Shown here one piece after another: positions 1 to 5,181 of a stretch of 5,242 bases of DNA (the stretch's first letter is position 1; every line of letters begins with the position of its first letter). Both the position numbers and the translations under genes were made by a program. Source of the stretch: Candidatus Doudnabacteria bacterium (GTDB lineage Bacteria > Patescibacteriota > Doudnabacteria > UBA920); contig JAEUSE010000081.1 in NCBI GenBank assembly GCA_016788805.1, positions 1-5,242 of the forward strand, in the 5' to 3' direction. Below the pieces are notes generated by a model. That model was not told the DNA's origin, did not search any database, and saw only the letters and a program-made list of their open reading frames with translations.

Positions 1-37
1 AGGAGACTACTCTAGATTGTAGCATGGCGGAAAGCCT
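1..37. other. Left edge, no gene visible
   Basis: This short stretch lies beyond the terminator of the heat-shock gene. No reading frame in it can be supported. The plus strand has one frame open to a stop inside the terminator hairpin, with no other coding sign. The only notable element is a possible minus-strand extended -10 box, listed separately, which would serve a gene beyond the left edge. Confidence 0.4.
16..24 (-). promoter_or_regulatory. Possible extended -10 promoter for a gene left of the window
   Basis: On the minus strand positions 24 to 16 read TGCTACAAT. This fits the extended -10 pattern TGnTATAAT with one mismatch in the hexamer. There is no good -35 box; the expected place is filled by the T-run of the preceding terminator. 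It lies directly after a terminator, where a new transcription unit would be expected, and resembles the box before tRNA-Pro at 4312-4304. The gene it would drive is outside the window, so this is only a weak inference. Confidence 0.25.
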
Positions 38-69
38 AAAAAAAGCATCCCGGCTTTGAGCCGGGATGC
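38..69 (-). terminator. Intrinsic terminator of the small heat-shock gene
   Basis: A perfect 10-bp GC-rich stem pairs 45-54 (GCATCCCGGC) with 60-69, around a 5-nt loop. On the minus strand it is followed by seven T residues (44-38). It starts 15 bp after the hsp20 stop codon. This is a textbook Rho-independent terminator for leftward transcription. On the plus strand there is no T-run after the stem, so it should not stop rightward transcription. Confidence 0.93.
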
Positions 70-84
70 ATATCACAAACACCC

Positions 85-660
85 TTACATGCCTTTTACT
101 TTGATTTTCTTGGTCTTTGCCTTGGCAGCCTTTGGCACCACGACCGTGAGAATTCCGTCTTTTAAGTCCGCCTCAATGTGCTCGCTGTCAATATCTACAG
201 GGACTATCACGCTCCGGCTAAAGTTGCCCCAGTAGCACTCTTGATAAAAATAGTCGTCTTCTGACACGGTTTCTTCCCGCTTTCGAGCTCCTTTAATGGT
301 CACCATGTCGTTCGCCACGGTAATATCCATATCTTCGGGCCTTACTCCGGCAATTGTGGACTTAATAATGACATTATCTTTAGTTTGATACATATCTATA
401 TTAAGCTGGCCCTCGTAATCGGAAAGCCACTCTTCATGGTTTTGTTCCTGTACGGCGACAGACTCAGTTGGCGCAGCCGGTGCGGCCTGCACAACGACTT
501 CTTCCTCCACTGCGGTCTCTTCATCTTCCAAAAGCAACTCAGAATCAGCGAGTTCTTCCATCTCCTCGTCAGCAGCGGATGCGACGGGTTGATTCGCCCC
601 ATCGTCAACCAGGTTTCCACCCATTATTTTTCCAAAAAATGATCTGTCTTTCTTAGGCAT
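85..660 (-). CDS. Small heat-shock protein (Hsp20/alpha-crystallin family)
   Basis: This is a 191-residue ATP-independent holdase chaperone that should bind unfolding proteins in the cytoplasm. The alpha-crystallin domain covers about residues 84-178. It carries the family motif as DLKDGILTVVVPK (165-177), and the C-terminal IxI-type motif appears as IKV near 186-188. Residues 31-57 form a strongly acidic Glu/Asp-rich arm, followed by an Ala/Pro-rich linker before the domain; at 191 residues it is longer than the common 140-160. I chose the ATG at 660 because MPKKDRSFFGKI resembles known family N-termini, and because a promoter (720-692) has its -10 box over the alternative ATG at 693. A TTG at 729 would also be in frame. 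No Shine-Dalgarno is seen at any of the three. The gene lies 75 bp downstream of the glycosyltransferase and ends at a strong terminator. No CIRCE element is visible. The family call is secure; the exact start is less so. Confidence 0.92.
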   Translation of the reverse strand: MPKKDRSFFGKIMGGNLVDDGANQPVASAADEEMEELADSELLLEDEETAVEEEVVVQAAPAAPTESVAVQEQNHEEWLSDYEGQLNIDMYQTKDNVIIKSTIAGVRPEDMDITVANDMVTIKGARKREETVSEDDYFYQECYWGNFSRSVIVPVDIDSEHIEADLKDGILTVVVPKAAKAKTKKIKVKGM

Positions 661-691
661 ACACACGTCGCTAGTTAAATCTGTTATTTTC

Positions 692-720
692 ATCTTAGCC
701 CATGAACAGAAAGCCGTCAA
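692..720 (-). promoter_or_regulatory. Promoter of the small heat-shock gene
   Basis: On the minus strand TTGACG (720-715) and TAAGAT (697-692) are separated by exactly 17 bp. The -35 box matches the sigma-70 consensus at 5 of 6 positions and the -10 box at 4 of 6. The predicted start near 685 gives a leader of about 25 nt to the ATG at 660. It also excludes the ATG at 693, which overlaps the -10 box. It would let hsp20 be transcribed independently of the upstream glycosyltransferase. Confidence 0.55.
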
Positions 721-735
721 ACTCCACAATATAGC

Positions 736-1890
736 TTAACCATGACTAATTTTTATGAAACAACCGGCAACAAACTGTCCAAGAGTATTTAGGCTCTGCG
801 GTGCTAAAACGTCTCTAAATTCCTGCGGGTCGGGTTGGAGGGATTGACCACCTAAGACTAACTCGGCAATCCGGGACGCCCACTGTCCCTGTGGAACGTG
901 AACGAGTGAAGTTACATAACCACGACCTTCCAAATAAAGTAAGTTTAAATCTTCCTGGCCGGGCAAGGTGTGGGTTACGACCATAGGCAAACCGATTTGC
1001 CCGGCTTCTGCCACACTCAGCCCTCCAGGCTTAGTCATAAATAGATCAGCCGCCGCGTACAGTTCAACCATAGGGCTATAAAATGAAAGCGGCACAAGCC
1101 AGGCCCGTTGCTTCTGAGCATCTCGTAATTCTTCCAACACCTCGGCACTTCGACCGCACGCAACTACAACTCGACACTCAATCTCCTTCGCCCGAAGCGT
1201 TGCCACGACCTGATCGCACACTGCCAGTAAACCGGTCGGCAAACGAACTCCCAAACTCCCGCTGCCCACCAATAGCACTTTGGCGGACAGCGGAATACCT
1301 AATCGCTCTTTCACCTGAACCGCAGCAGGCACAACGACCGGTGGTAGCGCAAAGCCTACCCGGAATATATTTTGGGGTTGCACACCTAAACGTTTTAGTT
1401 GCTCCACTTGCGACTCAATGTTGGTCAAATAAAAATCCGTGCGGGGATACACCCACCCGCGATGAAAATGATAGTCGCTAAACGCAATGCCCCAGAGCCC
1501 GGTGTATATATTGGCACGCTTGAGCATGCTAACCACGGCAGAAGGCGAGGTTTGAGTGGTGATAACCACATCGGGTGAAAAGTCTGCAATGCATTTTTCA
1601 ATCTCGACTCTCTGGAACCAGGCGACTGGTAAACGTAACGGCATCATAGTTACCCAAAAACCCCACAGGTATAAAAACTTCCAGAACCAAGGCGCGTGAG
1701 TATTGACCCATACATGCACTTTTAAAAAATAATGTACCGCCGGACTTGGATTAGACTTGAGCACTTCGCGCAACTCAACCTGCGCATGACTTTGTGTTAA
1801 CCAGTATCCTATGTTCTCTGCGATGCGTTGATGTCCTAAAGTATGCGCGGTATACAAAACAAGAATTTTTTTATTTTCAAGTGAGTTCAT
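736..1890 (-). CDS. GT28-family glycosyltransferase (MGDG synthase/UgtP-like)
   Basis: This 384-residue protein has the two-domain GT-B layout of processive diacylglycerol glycosyltransferases and MurG relatives. These transfer a sugar from a nucleotide donor to a lipid acceptor at the inner face of the membrane. The N-terminal MGDG-synthase-like half (about 8-180) has a loop AHTLGHQRIAENI where relatives have a Gly-rich GGGH loop, then SPDVVITTQTSPSA (105-117) and TDFYLTNIESQVEQL (151-165). An aromatic, hydrophobic stretch at about 65-92 is the likely membrane-contacting part. The C-terminal donor domain has LLVGSGSLG (206-214) and the nucleotide-sugar motif MTKPGGLSVAEAGQIGLP (285-302), followed by PGQEDLN (310-316). 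Length is typical. The ATG at 1890 has no Shine-Dalgarno, and a hairpin lies just upstream. The donor sugar and acceptor cannot be read from sequence. A membrane glycolipid role is an inference from the family. Confidence 0.88.
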   Translation of the reverse strand: MNSLENKKILVLYTAHTLGHQRIAENIGYWLTQSHAQVELREVLKSNPSPAVHYFLKVHVWVNTHAPWFWKFLYLWGFWVTMMPLRLPVAWFQRVEIEKCIADFSPDVVITTQTSPSAVVSMLKRANIYTGLWGIAFSDYHFHRGWVYPRTDFYLTNIESQVEQLKRLGVQPQNIFRVGFALPPVVVPAAVQVKERLGIPLSAKVLLVGSGSLGVRLPTGLLAVCDQVVATLRAKEIECRVVVACGRSAEVLEELRDAQKQRAWLVPLSFYSPMVELYAAADLFMTKPGGLSVAEAGQIGLPMVVTHTLPGQEDLNLLYLEGRGYVTSLVHVPQGQWASRIAELVLGGQSLQPDPQEFRDVLAPQSLNTLGQFVAGCFIKISHG

Positions 1891-1924
1891 GGTAGAGAAA
1901 ATATGTTCAGAAATATTTTATTGA

Positions 1925-1954
1925 AAGGCTTCATCACGTACGCGATGAAGCCTT
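1925..1954 (-). terminator. Hairpin after the 94-residue gene, possible weak terminator
   Basis: A perfect 11-bp stem pairs AAGGCTTCATC (1925-1935) with GATGAAGCCTT (1944-1954) around an 8-nt loop. It begins 15 bp after the stop codon at 1970. On the minus strand it is followed by TTTCAATAAAATATTT, a broken rather than continuous T-run. It could be a partial terminator that lets some transcription reach the glycosyltransferase, or an RNA-stabilising 3' hairpin. There is no T-run on the plus-strand side. The hairpin itself is certain; its role is not. Confidence 0.6.
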
Positions 1955-1969
1955 GTTACGATTGAGTCT

Positions 1970-2254
1970 TTAGCTTTCTTGAGCAGGTGCTTCACCTGCC
2001 TCATCAGCAGACACATCGGCTTGTTGTCGTTTTGCAAATTCAGCATCAAGCGCTTTATTAAACCGCGCAGCAAACTCTCCCGAAACCGTCCCGTCTGCAA
2101 ATTTTTCCGCGAGCGCTTCTGCACTAACACCGGCAGCGAGCGCTAACGCAAGCACCAAGCGATTCACGGTGCTGCTATCTTGCTGCTGCCGCGCAAGCAA
2201 GCTTTCTAAAATTTCTCTCTTTGATAAATTGTTCAGCTGTGATTTGTTGCTCAT
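1970..2254 (-). CDS. Hypothetical alanine-rich helical protein, 94 residues
   Basis: I do not recognise this protein. It is small, soluble-looking and probably helical, with no signal peptide. Residues 7-24 (LNNLSKREILESLLARQQ) look like a first amphipathic helix. The Ala/Leu-rich stretch at 31-51 is too interrupted by charged residues nearby to be a confident membrane span. A third helix may run from 58 to 78, and the tail (79-94) is acidic and Ala/Glu-rich, probably disordered. It starts only 7 bp after the stop of the histidine phosphatase gene, so the two are probably co-transcribed, and a hairpin follows its stop. The start ATG at 2254 is preceded by seven T residues on the coding strand and has no Shine-Dalgarno. 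An overlapping 70-codon frame on the same strand (2130-1918) runs through the downstream hairpin and is taken as a shadow. The tight spacing supports expression; function is unknown. Confidence 0.7.
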   Translation of the reverse strand: MSNKSQLNNLSKREILESLLARQQQDSSTVNRLVLALALAAGVSAEALAEKFADGTVSGEFAARFNKALDAEFAKRQQADVSADEAGEAPAQES

Positions 2255-2261
2255 AAAAAAA

Positions 2262-2804
2262 TTAATTTAATTCATACTCCCACCCAGGTTGCCAAGCTTT
2301 TCTTTTTCTCCAGTCTTCTGTGAATGCTTCTTCCCATGTTTTATTTTTTAGCAATACATCTAACGCAAGCTGAGGAGCTTTATGAGCGACAATTGCCACA
2401 TGCTTACCATCATAATTTTGTTTCAAGTATTTTAGAAAGTCGCCCATTCTCTTTTTTACGTCTTCATAGCTTTCGCCTTCGGGAAATGGAGTAGTAATAC
2501 TTTGCTCTTGCATCGGCTCGACAATAGACGAAGCCTGAGCATTATATATTCCATAGTTGCACTCTCGTAAACGTGCATCTTCCACAATCGGAAATATTCC
2601 ATCAAAAGTTATATGAGCCGAGTCCACCGCACGTGTAAGGTCTGAACAAAAGACTATATCAAACCGTTTACCGTCTAATAACTTTTTTAACTCAATCGAC
2701 TGCTGTTTTCCTAACTCAGAAAGTTCAGCATCGAACCAGCCCGAGGAGATTTCTTTTTCGTTATCCTTAGTTGTACCGTGGACAAAGTATGTAATCTTAA
2801 CCAT
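2262..2804 (-). CDS. Histidine phosphatase superfamily protein with VHG in place of RHG
   Basis: This 180-residue protein belongs to the phosphoglycerate mutase-like histidine phosphatase superfamily, whose members use a phospho-histidine intermediate to hydrolyse or move phosphate groups. The expected landmarks are present: the nucleophile His9 in YFVHGTTKDNE, LSELGKQQ (28-35), CSDLTRA with Arg58 (53-59), RLRECNYG with the candidate acid Glu81, PEGESYEDVKKR (108-119), and the second active-site His141 in VAHKAPQLALD. The Arg that normally precedes the first His (RHG) is Val8 here, and the Gly after the second His is Lys. The C-terminus ends in a Trp-rich stretch, WRKRKAWQPGWEYELN. I believe similar VHGTT/W-rich-tail proteins recur in Patescibacteria, but that is from memory. 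The gene begins 35 bp after tRNA-Ser with no terminator between, and 7 bp separate it from the next gene. It appears more AT-rich than the glycosyltransferase. The substrate is unknown. Confidence 0.85.
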   Translation of the reverse strand: MVKITYFVHGTTKDNEKEISSGWFDAELSELGKQQSIELKKLLDGKRFDIVFCSDLTRAVDSAHITFDGIFPIVEDARLRECNYGIYNAQASSIVEPMQEQSITTPFPEGESYEDVKKRMGDFLKYLKQNYDGKHVAIVAHKAPQLALDVLLKNKTWEEAFTEDWRKRKAWQPGWEYELN

Positions 2805-2839
2805 ATACTAATTATTCTATCGGCTGAACTAATGAATAC

Positions 2840-2929
<90 letters not shown>

Positions 2930-2962
2930 TCATAAAACAACCGCCGCGTTCTTTGGTTTTAT

Positions 2963-2991
2963 AATATATTGCGCTGTAAGGCAACGTTCAG
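2963..2991 (-). promoter_or_regulatory. Possible second, proximal promoter for tRNA-Ser
   Basis: On the minus strand CTGAAC (2991-2986) and TATATT (2968-2963) are 17 bp apart. The -10 box matches consensus at 5 of 6 positions but the -35 box at only 3 of 6. Transcription would begin near 2956, leaving a leader of about 27 nt before the tRNA. The region is very AT-rich, so a good -10 match is less surprising. It may act as well as or instead of the stronger distal promoter. Confidence 0.3.
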
Positions 2992-3034
2992 TGAAACACT
3001 TATAAAACCTCAATAAACTCAAGCGTGCAACGTT
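2981..3034. repeat. Pair of 8-bp direct repeats (GCAACGTT)
   Basis: GCAACGTT occurs at 2981-2988 and 3027-3034, 46 bp apart centre to centre. The right copy covers the predicted start site of the distal tRNA-Ser promoter, and the left copy overlaps the -35 box of the proximal one. Two sites so placed could bind a regulator, but an 8-bp match in a short region can be chance. Confidence 0.3.
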
Positions 3035-3037
3035 AGT

Positions 3038-3067
3038 ACTATACCCATTTTTAAACCCTTGCGTCAA
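3038..3067 (-). promoter_or_regulatory. Promoter for tRNA-Ser and the genes downstream
   Basis: On the minus strand TTGACG (3067-3062) and TATAGT (3043-3038) are separated by 18 bp. Each hexamer matches the sigma-70 consensus at 5 of 6 positions. The -35 box lies 4 bp after the rnhB stop codon. The predicted start near 3031 would give a leader of about 100 nt before tRNA-Ser. The same transcript could continue into the phosphatase and 94-residue genes, as no terminator separates them. Confidence 0.6.
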
Positions 3068-3070
3068 TGT

Positions 3071-3694
3071 TTAACAAAACGTTTTTCGATGAATGCTCGA
3101 TAGCCCTAAACGCTTAAGTGCTACTTTATGCAGCTTGGTTCCATACCCCTTGTGCGCTTTAAACTCATAGCCAGGAAACTTTTTGTCGAGTTTAACCATA
3201 AGCTCATCACGATATACTTTTGCAACTATAGATGCCGCTGCGATACAGAACACTAACGCATCCCCATGCACGACAGCCTCTTGCCGACCGGTGTAGTTAG
3301 GTAGCAAAAAGTTTCCGTCTAACAACAAAAAAGTTTTTTTAGTATCTACACTCAGTTGCATGTGAATCTTCCGAAGCGCATGGTCAGCTGCGCGTTTTGT
3401 TGCCGCTAAAATATTTATACGATCAATTACTTTTGGACTCACCACACCAACACTCCACGATGCCGCTGACTGTTTAATATGGAACTGGAGTTCAGCTCTC
3501 ATAACCGGAGATAATTGCTTACTATCATTCACCTTCTTCGCCCAACCCGGAAGACGAATGAAAAAATTTTTATCAAACGCGACCACACCAGCAACTACCG
3601 GACCGGCCATACTCCCCCTCCCCACCTCGTCGCAACCTAATACGTACGTGTGGGAAGCGGAAAGAATTTGTTTCTCACGCCGCACTGATAACAT
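3071..3694 (-). CDS. rnhB: Ribonuclease HII
   Basis: This 207-residue protein is type 2 ribonuclease H. It cuts the RNA strand of RNA/DNA hybrids and, in bacteria, starts removal of single ribonucleotides misinserted in DNA. The four metal-binding acidic residues are visible: Asp22 and Glu23 in GCDEVGRGSMAGPVVA, Asp126 in LLLDGNF, and Asp145 in HGDALVFCIAAASIVAKVYRD. The GRGS loop (25-28), NDSKQLS (56-62), and the conserved tail FKAHKGYGTKLH (178-189) and HRKTF (202-206) are also in order. It matches full-length bacterial RNase HII without the longer C-terminal tail of some members, and no residue is missing from the active site. The ATG at 3694 is 9 bp after the stop of the 134-residue gene, so the two are probably one operon. 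No Shine-Dalgarno is seen; the leader is AU-rich. Confidence 0.97.
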   Translation of the reverse strand: MLSVRREKQILSASHTYVLGCDEVGRGSMAGPVVAGVVAFDKNFFIRLPGWAKKVNDSKQLSPVMRAELQFHIKQSAASWSVGVVSPKVIDRINILAATKRAADHALRKIHMQLSVDTKKTFLLLDGNFLLPNYTGRQEAVVHGDALVFCIAAASIVAKVYRDELMVKLDKKFPGYEFKAHKGYGTKLHKVALKRLGLSSIHRKTFC

Positions 3695-3703
3695 ATCAAA
3701 AAA

Positions 3704-4108
3704 TTATTTTAGCGTTACACGCATACGCGGGTAACAGGTCATACCCAAAATTAAAAAGTGGGCTGAGCTAACCTGCGTGAGATGCATTTCGAACTGCCCC
3801 TCAAAAACCATAAGTCCTTCCTGAAAAGTCTCCAGCTCACCTTTCATACGATAGACTCCATCTTCGACTTCAACCTCTAGCTCGTTAAAAGCAACCCGTT
3901 TAACCGGGTGTAGTAAATACGTAATAAGAGTTTGTTTGGTTAGCTCGTCCTCGGTCAAGTCAACTACCGTTAAACTATTATCCAAACTGCTTTGCCAAAA
4001 CTCCAAATTGCCGGTGTTAATCGATTCCACAAAACTCTCAAACCACCGTCGTAAACTAAACCTCGGTTCCGTGGCTACCCCTCTGTCAAAATACATATTC
4101 AGTTCCAT
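3704..4108 (-). CDS. Unrecognised protein upstream of rnhB, 134 residues
   Basis: I cannot assign a family with confidence. The sequence suggests an alpha+beta fold: an N-terminal helix FSLRRWFESFVESINTGN (17-34), a middle segment DLTEDELTKQTLITYL (50-65), and alternating strands through GVYRMKGELETF, LMVFEGQFEMHL and SSAHFLILGMTCYPRMRV. This helix-then-curved-sheet order resembles NTF2/SnoaL-like proteins, which would be a weak structural guess only. There is no signal peptide or membrane span. The frame is open up to 4195, but that extension would run into the tRNA-Pro terminator hairpin and encodes an odd Cys/Tyr-rich stretch, so I start at the ATG at 4108. The ATG at 4096 is an alternative. 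A TACAAT box at 4120-4115 predicts transcription starting about at 4108, implying either a leaderless message or the 4096 start. It is followed 9 bp later by rnhB, so the two are probably co-expressed. Confidence 0.75.
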   Translation of the reverse strand: MELNMYFDRGVATEPRFSLRRWFESFVESINTGNLEFWQSSLDNSLTVVDLTEDELTKQTLITYLLHPVKRVAFNELEVEVEDGVYRMKGELETFQEGLMVFEGQFEMHLTQVSSAHFLILGMTCYPRMRVTLK

Positions 4109-4114
4109 GCCCCT

Positions 4115-4120
4115 ATTGTA
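4115..4120 (-). promoter_or_regulatory. Possible -10 box for the 134-residue gene and rnhB
   Basis: TACAAT on the minus strand (4120-4115) matches the -10 consensus at 5 of 6 positions. The -35 position carries only a T-rich sequence, TTTATT, at 17 bp. A promoter is expected here because a strong terminator lies just upstream at 4181-4210. The predicted start falls on or next to the chosen ATG. Confidence 0.4.
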
Positions 4121-4180
4121 CACGAGACATCCGTAAAAATAAAAGTGCTGACGCAGACAACAACACTCTACTTTATAAAA

Positions 4181-4210
4181 TAAAAAATCTCCCACTTGGG
4201 AGATTTTTTA
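4181..4210 (-). terminator. Terminator of tRNA-Pro
   Basis: The stem pairs ATCTCCC (4187-4193) with GGGAGAT (4198-4204) around the loop ACTT. A/T runs on both sides extend the pairing outward to about 4181/4210. On the minus strand the GC-rich stem is followed by six T residues. It starts 3 bp after the encoded CCA of tRNA-Pro and separates it from the 134-residue gene/rnhB unit. The flanking runs are symmetrical, so it could also stop rightward transcription, though no plus-strand gene needs it here. Confidence 0.9.
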
Positions 4211-4213
4211 TTG

Positions 4214-4287
4214 TGGTCGGGACGCCGGGAATTGAACCCGGTCTACACGAACCCGAATCGTGCGTACGACCGGCATACTCCGTCCCG
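4214..4287 (-). tRNA. tRNA-Pro(CGG), unusual core, CCA encoded
   Basis: The acceptor stem pairs CGGGACG (4287-4281) with CGTCCCG, followed by discriminator A and an encoded CCA. The anticodon stem CACGA/TCGTG encloses loop TTCGGGT, giving anticodon CGG for proline codon CCG. The C1-G72 pair, A73 and GGG at 35-37 are known proline identity features. The T arm is CCGGG-TTCAATT-CCCGG. Two things are odd. Position 8 is G instead of the near-universal U. The D arm, GTAT-GCCGGTC-GTAC, has a 7-nt loop without the usual A14 and A21, although G18-G19 is kept. The variable loop is only 4 nt, so the body is 71 nt. All stems are intact, which argues against a decayed gene. The tRNA has its own promoter and terminator. 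Confidence 0.92.
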
Positions 4288-4303
4288 TCAACAGAACTCA
4301 CCC

Positions 4304-4312
4304 ATTGTAACA
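4304..4312 (-). promoter_or_regulatory. Extended -10 promoter of tRNA-Pro
   Basis: On the minus strand TGTTACAAT (4312-4304) fits the extended -10 pattern TGnTATAAT with one mismatch. There is no good -35 box at the usual distance, as is common for extended -10 promoters. The predicted start near 4297 leaves about 10 nt before the tRNA 5' end. It lies 26 bp after the trmB-family stop codon, with no terminator between, so read-through from that gene could add to tRNA expression. Confidence 0.5.
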
Positions 4313-4337
4313 AAAGTACGCCCAACCGACTAGGCCG

Positions 4338-5117
4338 CTACTTCGAGCGAGTAACTCGGGCTGAACCGCCGGAGCGGGACTGTTCCCACATATACCAAAA
4401 CCAGGTTCGATAGCTCTCTGCTAAGTCTTTGCTGTGCAACACAAAAAACACCGTACTCTCCGGAACCAAACCCACAGGTAAGCCGGTGTAAGTTATAACG
4501 TAATCTCCAAAAATATGGATGGCGGAATTGGTTGAATATTCCTTTGGCAAAACCCGATACTCCAACTTCCCTTCAAAGTGTTTTGGGAAATCGGGCATCT
4601 GCCGCACCACATTGTAGTCAAACAGCTGGATAAACTTTATCCCCTTCCTGTTCGCTTCTTTAAAGAAAGCTTGTCGCGCCGACGTAATTTTTGGTTCATA
4701 CCACCCGCCTTTCGCGCCGATAAAAAAACTGTCCGCACCTACCCTGAGCATATCGCGGAAAATATTTTTTTGCCCTTCCAGCCCTCTATATATGTAGGCC
4801 TCATCCGGCGCAACTCGTCTATGAAATTTGCGTTTAAGATCCGGCAAGGCTTTTTCGAGTTGGCGTTGTTTTTCCCCAAGCAGTTCAACCAGCTTGTCAG
4901 GATCTACCGCGTTATATTTATTTTCCGTAGGTGAAAAAATTTGAAACACTAACCCTTTTTCTATAAGCCGATGCATGGCGTCATAAGCATTGCGGCGATG
5001 AATATTTGCGCTCAAGGCCACTGCGCTTATGGAAGACTCCCCTGATTCAACCAACGCTTCGTAAATTTTCCCTTCGTTCGGGGATAACCCCAACCCCTCT
5101 AATATTTCTTGGTACAT
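4338..5117 (-). CDS. TrmB-family transcriptional regulator
   Basis: This 259-residue protein matches the TrmB family of winged-helix regulators, common in archaea and also found in bacteria including Patescibacteria. Archaeal members sense sugars and control sugar uptake and metabolism genes. Residues 1-75 form the winged helix-turn-helix: LGLSPNEGKIYEALVESGESS (9-29) opens it, the recognition helix lies at about 39-53 (IHRRNAYDAMHRLIE), and the wing follows. Residues 76-100 are a Glu/Lys/Leu-rich helix, probably a dimerising coiled coil. The C-terminal half (about 106-246) looks like the PLD-like sensor domain, with EGQKNIFRDML, a FFIGAKGG turn, and IHIFGDYVITY near 200-210. The tail is basic. 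The ligand cannot be read from sequence, and no sugar transporter gene is in view. A strong promoter and a palindrome at its start site suggest self-regulation. The ATG at 5117 has no Shine-Dalgarno. Confidence 0.88.
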   Translation of the reverse strand: MYQEILEGLGLSPNEGKIYEALVESGESSISAVALSANIHRRNAYDAMHRLIEKGLVFQIFSPTENKYNAVDPDKLVELLGEKQRQLEKALPDLKRKFHRRVAPDEAYIYRGLEGQKNIFRDMLRVGADSFFIGAKGGWYEPKITSARQAFFKEANRKGIKFIQLFDYNVVRQMPDFPKHFEGKLEYRVLPKEYSTNSAIHIFGDYVITYTGLPVGLVPESTVFFVLHSKDLAESYRTWFWYMWEQSRSGGSARVTRSK

Positions 5118-5137
5118 AGTAACAATGAATTATCCGT

Positions 5138-5159
5138 GGCGCCCACATGTGCCATATGG
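5138..5159. repeat. Three abutting palindromes in the trmB-family leader
   Basis: GGCGCC (5138-5143), CACATGTG (5144-5151) and CCATATGG (5152-5159) follow one another with no gap, inside the predicted 5' untranslated region of the regulator gene. Each is a perfect even palindrome. They could be protein-binding sites or chance. None makes a stable RNA hairpin alone, since a palindrome without a loop cannot fold on itself. Confidence 0.35.
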
Positions 5160-5168
5160 TGCTATTGG

Positions 5169-5181
5169 CCACTCTTAGTGG
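5169..5181. promoter_or_regulatory. Candidate operator at the trmB-family promoter
   Basis: CCACTCTTAGTGG is a 13-bp inverted repeat with two 5-bp arms around a 3-bp centre. It begins directly after the -10 box and covers the predicted transcription start near 5175. A dimeric winged-helix regulator bound here would block RNA polymerase. Autoregulation by the protein encoded next to it is the simplest reading, but is an inference. It could also fold as a small hairpin at the extreme 5' end of the mRNA. Confidence 0.45.

Noticed and set aside
385..656. Three other frames overlapping the small heat-shock gene
   Set aside because: They have no family features and lie opposite or out of frame with a clearly recognisable Hsp20 gene.
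1083..1481. 132-codon plus-strand frame inside the glycosyltransferase gene
   Set aside because: It is antisense to conserved GT28 motifs and shows no protein features of its own.
2990..3000. Small inverted repeat AGTG-AAA-CACT as a terminator after rnhB
   Set aside because: The 4-bp stem is too weak and no T-run follows on the minus strand.
4109..4195. N-terminal extension of the 134-residue protein up to 4195
   Set aside because: It would begin inside the tRNA-Pro terminator and cross the promoter, and encodes a low-quality Cys/Tyr-rich stretch.
4213..4413. Plus-strand frame beginning MVGTPGIEPG across tRNA-Pro
   Set aside because: It is the antisense translation of the tRNA running into the 3' end of the regulator gene, a typical spurious call.
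4578..4934. 118-codon plus-strand frame inside the trmB-family gene
   Set aside because: It is antisense to the coding region of a well-supported gene and has no recognisable domain.
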